From the NCBI GenBank assembly GCA_902766475.1, contig CACXDQ010000105.1:1-14625 (forward strand): DNA of 14,625 bases. Reading direction: 5' to 3'. Source of the DNA: an uncultured Eubacteriales bacterium. GTDB taxonomy: Bacteria > Bacillota > Clostridia > Christensenellales > Borkfalkiaceae. Below the pieces are notes generated by a model. That model was not told the origin of the DNA. It made no database searches and was given only the letters and a program-made list of their open reading frames with translations. Below are positions 1 to 7,156 of the stretch, piece after piece. Position numbers and translations under genes: made by a program. Positions within the stretch are counted from its first letter, which is position 1. Each line of letters begins with the position of its first letter.

Positions 1-333
1 AAGGCGTTGTTGAAATATCTTGCGATGGAAGAGAGATCGAGAGTGTTTCAGGCTTACACGGGCGTCCCCACGGCGATGAAATACAAGATGCAGAAAGACA
101 GCTTGTCAAATTTTGCGAAAGAAGTCGCCGAGGCTTTGGAGAGGAGCGAACAAGTCGTTTCCGTATCCGATAAAAAGCCCTCGCTTTCGGGTGCGCTCAA
201 CTTGAACGTAACTACTCCTTTTATAAAGCTTGCGACAACTCAATACACCTCTTCTTCCGCATTGTCGATAATGGAAGAGCTATATACAAATCAATACAAC
301 GGTTGGAAAGATTACTTCAAGACGTTTGATTGA
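1..333 (+). CDS. Extracellular sugar-binding protein of an ABC transporter, C-terminal fragment
   Basis: The reading frame is open from the first base of the window, so this is the last 110 residues of a longer gene; the TTG at position 7 is not a real start. The fragment is helix-rich, with aromatic and amphipathic stretches (for example VFQAYTGVPTAMKYKM and MEELYTNQYNGWKDYFKTFD), as in the C-terminal lobe of carbohydrate solute-binding proteins. The identification rests mainly on context: the stop at 331-333 is 16 bases before a CUT1-type permease, and the gene order binding protein, permease, permease is typical of this transporter class. If complete, it would be a lipoprotein outside the membrane that delivers an oligosaccharide to the two permeases. 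The signal peptide and ligand site lie outside the window. Confidence 0.72.
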   Translation, partial: KALLKYLAMEERSRVFQAYTGVPTAMKYKMQKDSLSNFAKEVAEALERSEQVVSVSDKKPSLSGALNLNVTTPFIKLATTQYTSSSALSIMEELYTNQYNGWKDYFKTFD

Positions 334-339
334 TATTTC

Positions 340-345
340 GGAGGT
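340..345 (+). promoter_or_regulatory. Ribosome binding site of the first permease
   Basis: GGAGGT lies four bases before the ATG at 350. It decides the start. The in-frame TTG at 326 would overlap the upstream stop codon and has no such site. Confidence 0.75.
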
Positions 346-349
346 ACAA

Positions 350-1315
350 ATGCACAGCAAAGATACAAGAGCGAGAGGTATTTCCGTCAAGGCGAAAAGA
401 CGGATATTCATATACGGTTTTCTCGCTTGGCCTATTTTGCACTTCCTCGTCTTTTGGGTGGGGATGAATATAGGGACGTTTGCCGATTCGTTCTTTGCAT
501 ACACCAATTCGGGGCTTAGAAATTTCGTCGGGTGGGAGAATTATGCCGAGGCTTTCAGAATACTTTTCGGCTTGAAAGAAGCGGGCATTATGAATCACTA
601 TGCGCTTTTGAATTCGCTTTCTCTCATTCCGCTCTCACTGTTTATAAACCTTCCGCTGACGGTGATATTCGCCTATGCGATATATAAAAAAGTTGCGGGG
701 CATGCGTTTTTCAGAATAACTCTGTTCTTGCCTTCCGTAATATCATCGGTCATACTGTGCCTCGTGTTCAGAATGGCGCTCGACAACTCTTCGGGTATTT
801 TCACGATGTTTCTGAAACTTATAGGCTTGGGCGGCGACGGGAGTCAGGCGGATACGGGTATAATACCCGTAGGCGGCTATCTCGGCAACGAAAATACCGT
901 ATGGCCGACCATCCTCGTTTTCAGCGTATGGACGGGCATAAACGGCAACCTCATCTATTTCAGTTCGGCAATGGCTCGTATGCCGCAGGGCATATTCGAG
1001 AGCGCAGAGATAGACGGGGCGTCGCAGCTTAAACAATTCGTGAGTATTTGCGTGCCGCTGATATGGCCGACGATAACTACCATTTCCATAACGCTCGTTG
1101 CGGCGGTTTTCGGTTGGATGATGCCGTCGCTCCTATTGACGGACGGAAGCGACAGAGCCTCGACGATAGGTCTTATGATAACCGTCGGCGCTAAAAACGA
1201 CTCTAAAAACACGGTGATAAATGCGCTCGGCGTGATAGTCGCCGTATTCGGCTCGGCGGTAATACTTTCATTCCGCTACCTCATGGGCAAGATAACCGAG
1301 GAGGTGGAATATTGA
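350..1315 (+). CDS. ABC sugar transporter permease, MalF/UgpA type (CUT1)
   Basis: A 321-residue integral membrane protein and one of the two channel subunits of a carbohydrate importer. Several hydrophobic segments are visible, the first near residues 19-41 (FIYGFLAWPILHFLVFWVG) and others near 92-112, 120-141 and at the C-terminus. The EAA loop that docks the ATPase is seen as ESAEIDGA at residues 217-224, followed by a hydrophobic VPLIWP stretch. Length and motif fit the BPD_transp_1 family. The ATG at 350 is chosen because of the strong ribosome binding site. Its stop codon overlaps the start of the next permease by one base (TGATG), so the two are probably translationally coupled. No ATPase gene is present; CUT1 systems often share an MsmK-type ATPase encoded elsewhere. 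Confidence 0.93.
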   Translation: MHSKDTRARGISVKAKRRIFIYGFLAWPILHFLVFWVGMNIGTFADSFFAYTNSGLRNFVGWENYAEAFRILFGLKEAGIMNHYALLNSLSLIPLSLFINLPLTVIFAYAIYKKVAGHAFFRITLFLPSVISSVILCLVFRMALDNSSGIFTMFLKLIGLGGDGSQADTGIIPVGGYLGNENTVWPTILVFSVWTGINGNLIYFSSAMARMPQGIFESAEIDGASQLKQFVSICVPLIWPTITTISITLVAAVFGWMMPSLLLTDGSDRASTIGLMITVGAKNDSKNTVINALGVIVAVFGSAVILSFRYLMGKITEEVEY

Positions 1316-2172
1316 TGAAACGTAAGTTTTCCGTTGCGGACAGAATTTTCAGAGCGGTCTGTTTCGCCGTAATGATGATATTTGCGATAAGCTATATCTT
1401 CTTGCTTGTATGGATGCTGTTCGGCTCGTTCCGTTCCGTGTCGGCGTTCTCGCAAGAGCCGTTCAACTTCTTCGACATATCGTTTAAAGCGATAGCGAAG
1501 AATTACACTACGGCGTTCAGCTATAAGGTCGGCGGACATACGGCAATGCCGCAAATGGTGCTGAACTCTATAATCTACGTCGTAGGCACGGTGATAATTT
1601 CGGTGACCGTTCCCGCAATTTCGGGCTATATAGTCGCAAAATACAAGTTTGCGCTCAAAGGGGCGATAACGGGGCTTGCCGTCGTAACGCTCGTCGTGCC
1701 GACGATAGGCTCGGTAACGATGACCTACCGCTTTATGGAAACGTTGCACCTATTAAATACGTTTTGGGGCGTGTTTTTGCTCAGTGCCGGCGGCTTCGGT
1801 TTCAGTTTCCTTTTGTTCAGAAATTTCTTTGCGGCTATACCTTGGGAATATGCGGAAGCGGCGTTTATAGACGGCGCCGGCGACTTGAAGGTTTTCGTAA
1901 AGATAATGTTTCCGCAAGCGACGCCCATATTCGTTTCGCTCGGCATAATGTCGTTTATCGGCTGTTGGAACGACTATTACACGCCGTATCTCTATCTTAA
2001 CGATTTCCCGACCGTCGCATACGGCTTGAAGGATATACACGAACGCTACAATGCGAGCATGCCTTACGTCTTTGCCGCAATGGTATTTTCGACGGGCGTC
2101 GTCTTGGGCCTATACGTCGCATTTTCCAAAGTTATAATGGAAAGTATGTCGGCGGGCGGCTTAAAGGGTTAA
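1315..2172 (+). CDS. ABC sugar transporter permease, MalG/YtcP type (CUT1)
   Basis: A 285-residue integral membrane protein, the second channel subunit of the importer. The first membrane span lies at about residues 17-37 (CFAVMMIFAISYIFLLVWM). Further spans and the EAA loop EYAEAAFIDGAG (about 178-189) match the MalG-type partner. The family usually has 270-290 residues, so this copy is complete. GAGGAGGT at 1298-1305 serves the ATG at 1315. A TTG at 1312 is also in frame, but it would overlap the previous stop fully and adds only one residue. The downstream gene starts 34 bases later. I infer that it works as a heterodimer with the preceding permease on an oligosaccharide delivered by the binding protein. 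Confidence 0.93.
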   Translation: MKRKFSVADRIFRAVCFAVMMIFAISYIFLLVWMLFGSFRSVSAFSQEPFNFFDISFKAIAKNYTTAFSYKVGGHTAMPQMVLNSIIYVVGTVIISVTVPAISGYIVAKYKFALKGAITGLAVVTLVVPTIGSVTMTYRFMETLHLLNTFWGVFLLSAGGFGFSFLLFRNFFAAIPWEYAEAAFIDGAGDLKVFVKIMFPQATPIFVSLGIMSFIGCWNDYYTPYLYLNDFPTVAYGLKDIHERYNASMPYVFAAMVFSTGVVLGLYVAFSKVIMESMSAGGLKG

Positions 2173-2206
2173 AAAATATTCGCTTACGGCGATAAGAGGA
2201 GAATAA

Positions 2207-3667
2207 ATGAAAAAGATAATGAAAAAATTGAGCAAGGCAGCTATTGTTACTACGCTTAGTTGTGCGTTTGCGGTTTCTTCGGTTTGTTGCGGCGGCGGAA
2301 ACGGCAGCGATAAACAGAGCGGATCGAGCGGTGATAATATCAGAGAGGAAGTCGTTTTACCCGACTATGAAAATATGCAATCAAGACAATTTATAATAAA
2401 CGCATGGTATGCCCCTGAGCCTACCGAAGAAGCTTTCAAAGCATATAAAGAATGCGGCTTCAACTATATTTTTCTTATGGGCAACAACGTCGGTGCGGCA
2501 GGCTCGCCGAGGATAGAGCAGGCGCTCACCCTATGCGACAATTTAGGGCTTAAAGCGTTCGTCGACGTGTCGAGGGCGCTTCCTATGATAGACGCCGTTA
2601 TAGACGGTTACGTCAAGCACCCGTCTTTCGTCGGTTTCAATTACGACGAGCCGGTTATTTACAAAAATTCCATCAACAATGCCGACGGAATAGTCGATAT
2701 AGGTCCAGTCGTCGACAAGATGCACAAAAAGTATCCCGACGTCGAGTTTTTAGTCAACTTAAACCCGACCACGTCTTTAAGCTTTAACTGGGGCACTCCG
2801 TCATTCACTTACGAAGAGTATTTGGAGGCTCAGGAAAACTATATCAATTCCGTTTACGACGGAAGCGACGTCGACAACTGGCTCTCTTGCGACGACTATC
2901 CGTTATATTACGATCCGTCGTCCAAAACGCCGTACTATTTAAAGAGAACGTGGCTTCAGAATCTCGAATATCTCGCCGAGGCAAAGCGTGACAGCGATAT
3001 GAAGCTCGTTACAAACTTCTTCATTCAGACAATGGCTTACGGCACGAACGCCGCTAAACGAAACAGAAAGCCTTCGTATGAAGATATTCGCATGCAGACG
3101 TACACGCTCCTTGCGTTCGGGTACGACAGCGTTTCGTATTTCTGTTACGGCACGCCTCCGACGGGCGAAGAGTTTACCGAAACCCAATATGGTCTTGTCG
3201 ACCGCAACGGCAACAAGACGGATATTTATGAAAGCGGCAAGCTCGTCAACGAGGAGATGAGAAGGCTCGAAAAGGTCTATATGCAGTTCAATTCACGCTG
3301 GCTCGGCGTTTGCCCCGTCTACGGAAAGAACAACACCGACAAAGATCCCGACTATTACAACAAGACGATGGACAGTATGTTCTCGCCCCTCACGGTTTCA
3401 AGACTTTCGGGAATAAAGGAAGTATCTTCTGACGAGGACCTTATAATAGGGCACATGAAAGACGAGCGGGGCAATTCCGGCTTTATGCTCGTAAACTACA
3501 ACGAAACGACCTTGAAAAAGCAAGTAAACGCCGAACTTACGTTCAATAATTTCACGAAAGCCGACGTCTATAAAAACGGCGAAAAGACGACAGTGTCGCT
3601 TGTCGGCGGAAAACTTTCCGTTCATCTCGATACGGGCGAGGGCGTATTTGTAATTCCACACGGTTAA
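2207..3667 (+). CDS. Exported (beta/alpha)-barrel glycosidase-like protein, probable lipoprotein
   Basis: A 486-residue protein with a basic, hydrophobic N-terminus and Cys27-Cys28 followed by a Gly/Ser-rich linker (GGGNGSD). This suggests a lipoprotein, although the box SSVC lacks the usual Leu at -3. Residues 60-365 read like a clan-A style TIM barrel: FIINAWYAPEPTEEAF opens the fold, GFNYDEPV (Asp147, Glu148) and SCDDYPLYY (Asp229, Asp230) sit at strand ends, and RMQTYTLLAFGYDSVSYF precedes an aromatic stretch. A small beta domain at about 395-486 ends the protein. This resembles uncharacterised GH42-like putative glycosidases, but I cannot name a CAZy family. AGAGGAGA before the ATG supports the start. 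Its place after the importer suggests surface trimming of the glycan to be imported. Asp/Glu catalysts are guesses. Confidence 0.7.
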   Translation: MKKIMKKLSKAAIVTTLSCAFAVSSVCCGGGNGSDKQSGSSGDNIREEVVLPDYENMQSRQFIINAWYAPEPTEEAFKAYKECGFNYIFLMGNNVGAAGSPRIEQALTLCDNLGLKAFVDVSRALPMIDAVIDGYVKHPSFVGFNYDEPVIYKNSINNADGIVDIGPVVDKMHKKYPDVEFLVNLNPTTSLSFNWGTPSFTYEEYLEAQENYINSVYDGSDVDNWLSCDDYPLYYDPSSKTPYYLKRTWLQNLEYLAEAKRDSDMKLVTNFFIQTMAYGTNAAKRNRKPSYEDIRMQTYTLLAFGYDSVSYFCYGTPPTGEEFTETQYGLVDRNGNKTDIYESGKLVNEEMRRLEKVYMQFNSRWLGVCPVYGKNNTDKDPDYYNKTMDSMFSPLTVSRLSGIKEVSSDEDLIIGHMKDERGNSGFMLVNYNETTLKKQVNAELTFNNFTKADVYKNGEKTTVSLVGGKLSVHLDTGEGVFVIPHG

Positions 3668-3668
3668 T

Positions 3669-3690
3669 TAGCCGAATATTGGCTATTTTA
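3669..3690 (+). terminator. Short hairpin followed by T-rich stretch
   Basis: TAGCC (3669-3673) and GGCTA (3681-3685) form a five-base-pair stem with the loop GAATATT, followed by TTTTAT. It is weak and sits just after the glycosidase-like gene, so it may act as a partial terminator or attenuator inside the operon, if at all. Confidence 0.35.
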
Positions 3691-3716
3691 TCAAAAAAAT
3701 AAAAAAAGGAGTAAAA

Positions 3717-6700
3717 ATGATGAAAATCAAAAGGTTGATGTTCATTGCGTTATCTATGGCAATGGCAGTGATGTGTTCTTTGTTTTTCGTGTCATGCGAC
3801 GACCCCGCCGAGGACATAGGCGAACACGATCACATCTACGGCGAATGGGTAGTTGTTACCGAGCCTACTTGCGGCGAAGCCGGTCTTGAAAAGAGGACTT
3901 GTTCCGTCTGCAAAGAAGAGGAAACGAGAGAGATCTCCGCTACCGGCGAACATACTTACGGCGATTGGGCTGTCGAAACCCAGCCCACTTGCGGCGAAGC
4001 GGGGCTTGAAAAGAGAACTTGCGAAGTTTGCGGAACAGAGGAGACGAGAGAGATCGCCGCTACGGGCGAACACACTTACGGCGATTGGACGGTCATCCGT
4101 GACGCCGAGTGCGAAGAGGACGGGCTTAGAAGAAGAGTTTGTTCCGTCTGCGATAACGAGGACGACGAAGCTATACCCGCAACGGGACACAGCTATGCCG
4201 ACGAGTTTACTTGCCACGACAGACAATGCTTGAATTGCGATCACGTCGAAAAGGCTACCACCGCTCACAAATACGGCGAGTGGGAAGTCGTTTCCGAACC
4301 CACTTGTCTTGTTGACGGACAGGATAAGCGCACTTGTGAAGATTGCGGTGCTGTAGATACCAAGGCTACAAAGACCGACCACGTTTTCAATGAAAACGGC
4401 GAGTGCAAATTCTGCGGAAAACACTATAAAGAGCTGTTATTTACGGCTGTAAACAACGAAACGATAACCGTAAACAAAGGCTCGGGCGCATACGTTCTTT
4501 CCAATACCGAAACGAACGGCTACATGAAGATGAACGGAAGCATTTTAAAAGCGCTCAAAGAAATGGGCTATACCGAGCTTACCATGACGTTTGTCAACCC
4601 CGCACCGGGGCTTGCGGATATGTCCAACAAGTGCAAATCGCTCTTCATTGCGGCTGAAAGCACTTCTAATCTCTGGTCGGAAGATACGGCTATCGGCTAC
4701 TTCGGCTGGCAGAAATTCTGGAATGACGGCAAGAAGGAAACCGTCGTGTTCGACCTCGCAACTTATGCCGGAAAGGACATCTACGTCTTTGCCGACCACG
4801 TCGACGATTATCCCCTTTCGGTGAGCGTTGCCGAATTTTACGAGATAACCGATCCTTCCAACTGGTTGCTCGACGGCTCTAACGGCAAGGTAACGTATAT
4901 CGAGGGCAAGGGCTGGGTAGTCGCTTCCGTAAACGGCGACGCTTTCTATGCCGTTATGCCTGCGGAAGTGGTAAAACACTTCGTCGCCGAGGGCTATATA
5001 GGTCTTAGGGTAACCTTCGCCAACTCTTTCCAAATGGAAGAATATAAAAACACGGGCAACTTCGTCAATACCGACACCAGAATATTGGTCGAAAAGGCCG
5101 GCGGCGGAAACGATTGGGCTTACGCTCCCAAAAACTTCATAAGTCAGTATGCTACTTTGAATGCGGAGACCGGCGAATATTATTTCGACGTAAGCTTCGA
5201 GGACGAAACGCACGACTTTACTAAGGAGATAGAATTCTATTTCCCCAAGACGGACGTATCAGGCACAGCCGCAACGCCGTTTGCATACATTTCCGGACTT
5301 AAATTCCTTGCGCCCCACACTTACGGGGAATGGACTGTCGAAAAGCAAGCCGATTGCGGCAACGACGGGTTGAAAGTAAGAACTTGTACCGATTGCGGCA
5401 AAGCTCAAACGGAAGTTATCCCCGCAACGGGCGAACACACCTACGGCGAATGGGAAACTGTTACCGAAGCCGTCTGCGGAACGGCGGGTCTTAAAAAACA
5501 GGTCTGCACGGTCTGCGGAAAAGAGGTTACCGAAGAAATAGCGGCTACGGGCGTTCACTCTTTCGGTGAATGGGAAACCGTCAACGAAGCTTCCTGTAAC
5601 GCTCACGGAACGATGAAGAGAACTTGCGCCAACTGCGACGAATTTGAAGAAACCTTCATAAACAGAACGGACGCTCACGTTTTCGGTGATGACGGCAAAT
5701 GCACTCTCTGCGGCGAACACTATTCCGACCTTCTCGCCGTTGCGGTGGGCAGAGATGAATATAAGCCCGGCACCGTTAATAAGGTCGAAACAAACGTATT
5801 CGAGTTTACGAACACGGAAAACAGGGGTATAGTCCGCATTCCCGGAAGCGTACTTGCCTATCTCAAAACGCTCGGCTACGAGAGCATTAAAGTAAACGCT
5901 TACTACAACGTTTTCGATTCTTCAAACCAGAAAAATATCTATATTTATTCCACGCTTGAAAATTCGGAAACCGAAGGTGTATATATTTACTATAAGTCCG
6001 GCAAGAACTTCGCTAAATTATTAAACACCTATACGATGACTGTCGATCTCGACGCCTATGCGGAAACGGGGCTTTACGTTCAGATGAATAAGTGCGACGT
6101 CTATCCTTCATACGTCCGCATAATATTGGACGATTACGATAGATCGACGTGGCTCACAAGCGGCTCCAACGGCACTGCACGTTACTTTGACGGCAAGGGC
6201 TGGGTAGTTATAGCCGCCGACGCAACCAAAGCGTATAACGCCGCCATTCCCGCAAGCGTTATTCAGCATTACGTAGAGCAGGGCTGCGTTACGATGCGCA
6301 TCAGGTATATCAACAATATCGGCATCGAAGCTTTCCCGAACGAGGGCGCATTCATCAACAGCGATCAGAGAATAATGCCCAAAAAGACGGCCGACGGCGG
6401 CGACGACTGGGCTTACGCTCCCAAGACGTATATAAGTCAGTTCGCTACTGCCGATACGGCTACCAATACGTGGTATTACGACGTTGACCTCACCGATACC
6501 ACTCACGACTTCACGAAAGACGTCCGTATGTATTTCTCCTTTAAGGATATCAACGGCAAAGCGACGCCTTACGGCTATATCAAGGATATAGAGTTTATCT
6601 CCGATCCCTACGGCAAGCCGATGTATTTAAAAGACGGAACGAACGGCGATGCTACTTACGTCGCCGGCAAGGGCTGGGTAATTTCGGCTGTCGATACCAC

Positions 6701-7082
6701 GACTGCTTACAACGCATATATCTCCGCAGATATAATAAAGCACAACGTCGAGCTCGGCAAAAAGACTATGAGGGTACGCTTTATAAACAGCTTCGGCTTA
6801 GAGGCTTACACAAACGAGGGCGCATTTATCAACAGCGACGCAAGGATAATGCCCACCAAAGCCGCCGGCGGCGACGATTGGACTCTTGCGGGCGATAAGA
6901 CGGGTGCGATAAGCAAATATGCCACCTTGGACGAAACTACAAACACCTGGTATTACGACGTGGATCTCACCGACGAAACTCATAACTATACCAAAGACGT
7001 CCGCTTATATTTCTCAAAAGCCGACGTAAACTTGAAGGCGACGCCCAACGCATTTATAGCGGATATAGAATTTCTCGATTGA
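3717..7082 (+). CDS. Large modular lipoprotein with Cys-x9-Cys-x2-Cys repeats and triplicated beta-rich modules
   Basis: A 1121-residue surface protein. The signal peptide ends in the lipobox FVSC with Cys27. Modules in order are: Cys-repeat cluster 1 (about 39-237), module A1 (238-380), module B1 (381-532), Cys-repeat cluster 2 (534-669), module A2 (670-808), module B2 (811-963) and module B3 (970-1121). Each repeat of about 40 residues starts HTYGEW and carries Cys-x9-Cys-x2-Cys (for example Cys52/62/65, 92/102/105, 547/557/560). Seven are complete, one is degenerate (Cys166/171/174), and each cluster closes with a lone CxxC (230/233 and 662/665). B modules share WLLDGSNG-type openings, KGWV, TRI/QRIMP and a T-H-(D/N)-F/Y-TK stretch. 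A and B look like beta-rich, possibly carbohydrate-binding domains. No catalytic motif is seen. AAAGGAGT precedes ATG 3717; ATG 3720 is equally possible. It probably serves as a surface adhesin or glycan-capture scaffold (inference). Confidence 0.75.
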   Translation: MMKIKRLMFIALSMAMAVMCSLFFVSCDDPAEDIGEHDHIYGEWVVVTEPTCGEAGLEKRTCSVCKEEETREISATGEHTYGDWAVETQPTCGEAGLEKRTCEVCGTEETREIAATGEHTYGDWTVIRDAECEEDGLRRRVCSVCDNEDDEAIPATGHSYADEFTCHDRQCLNCDHVEKATTAHKYGEWEVVSEPTCLVDGQDKRTCEDCGAVDTKATKTDHVFNENGECKFCGKHYKELLFTAVNNETITVNKGSGAYVLSNTETNGYMKMNGSILKALKEMGYTELTMTFVNPAPGLADMSNKCKSLFIAAESTSNLWSEDTAIGYFGWQKFWNDGKKETVVFDLATYAGKDIYVFADHVDDYPLSVSVAEFYEITDPSNWLLDGSNGKVTYIEGKGWVVASVNGDAFYAVMPAEVVKHFVAEGYIGLRVTFANSFQMEEYKNTGNFVNTDTRILVEKAGGGNDWAYAPKNFISQYATLNAETGEYYFDVSFEDETHDFTKEIEFYFPKTDVSGTAATPFAYISGLKFLAPHTYGEWTVEKQADCGNDGLKVRTCTDCGKAQTEVIPATGEHTYGEWETVTEAVCGTAGLKKQVCTVCGKEVTEEIAATGVHSFGEWETVNEASCNAHGTMKRTCANCDEFEETFINRTDAHVFGDDGKCTLCGEHYSDLLAVAVGRDEYKPGTVNKVETNVFEFTNTENRGIVRIPGSVLAYLKTLGYESIKVNAYYNVFDSSNQKNIYIYSTLENSETEGVYIYYKSGKNFAKLLNTYTMTVDLDAYAETGLYVQMNKCDVYPSYVRIILDDYDRSTWLTSGSNGTARYFDGKGWVVIAADATKAYNAAIPASVIQHYVEQGCVTMRIRYINNIGIEAFPNEGAFINSDQRIMPKKTADGGDDWAYAPKTYISQFATADTATNTWYYDVDLTDTTHDFTKDVRMYFSFKDINGKATPYGYIKDIEFISDPYGKPMYLKDGTNGDATYVAGKGWVISAVDTTTAYNAYISADIIKHNVELGKKTMRVRFINSFGLEAYTNEGAFINSDARIMPTKAAGGDDWTLAGDKTGAISKYATLDETTNTWYYDVDLTDETHNYTKDVRLYFSKADVNLKATPNAFIADIEFLD
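3831..4190 (+). repeat. About 120-base coding tandem repeats, cluster 1
   Basis: Three head-to-tail units of about 120 bases encode the HTYG(E/D)W Cys-x9-Cys-x2-Cys repeats at residues 39-158 of the modular lipoprotein. Units 1 and 2 share near-identical blocks, for example around the ACTTGCGGCGAAGC stretch. A diverged partial unit and a fourth full unit follow up to about 4420. These are protein repeats, not CRISPR repeats. Confidence 0.85.
5316..5675 (+). repeat. About 120-base coding tandem repeats, cluster 2
   Basis: Three further units of the same Cys-x9-Cys-x2-Cys repeat, at residues 534-653 of the modular lipoprotein, placed between its first B module and its second A module. They are closed by a short CTLC half-unit, just as cluster 1 is closed by CKFC, which suggests that a block of Cys repeats plus A module was duplicated as a unit. 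Confidence 0.82.
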
Positions 7083-7099
7083 TTTAATAAATCGCATTA

Positions 7100-7139
7100 C
7101 GGGCGTTGTTCCGCCGTAAAATAAACGGAACAATGCCCG
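7100..7139. repeat. Intergenic inverted repeat after the modular lipoprotein gene
   Basis: CGGGCGTTGTTCCG (7100-7113) faces CGGAACAATGCCCG (7126-7139), giving a 14-base-pair stem with one G-U pair and a 12-base loop. No T-run follows on the + strand (CAAAAAGAGG does), so it is not a classic terminator. It may block 3' exonucleases or partly attenuate expression between the two surface-protein genes. Confidence 0.7.
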
Positions 7140-7156
7140 CAAAAAGAGGTCATTGA

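Noticed and set aside
326..349. TTG at 326 as start of the first permease
   Set aside because: It overlaps the previous gene and would place GGAGGT inside the coding region. The ATG at 350 has correct spacing to that site.
1276..1749. A 157-residue open frame on the minus strand rich in Arg, His and Tyr
   Set aside because: It lies fully across the two permease genes, and its composition is that of a shadow frame.
3831..4420. Regular direct repeats of about 120 bases that might be taken for a CRISPR or satellite array
   Set aside because: The repeats stay in one reading frame, encode a conserved Cys pattern, have no unique spacers of uniform length and lie inside a long open frame with a start and ribosome binding site.
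3792..4424. A 210-residue open frame on the minus strand
   Set aside because: It is antisense to the Cys-repeat region of the modular lipoprotein, and its length comes from the repeated codon pattern there. No ribosome binding site or family resemblance is seen.
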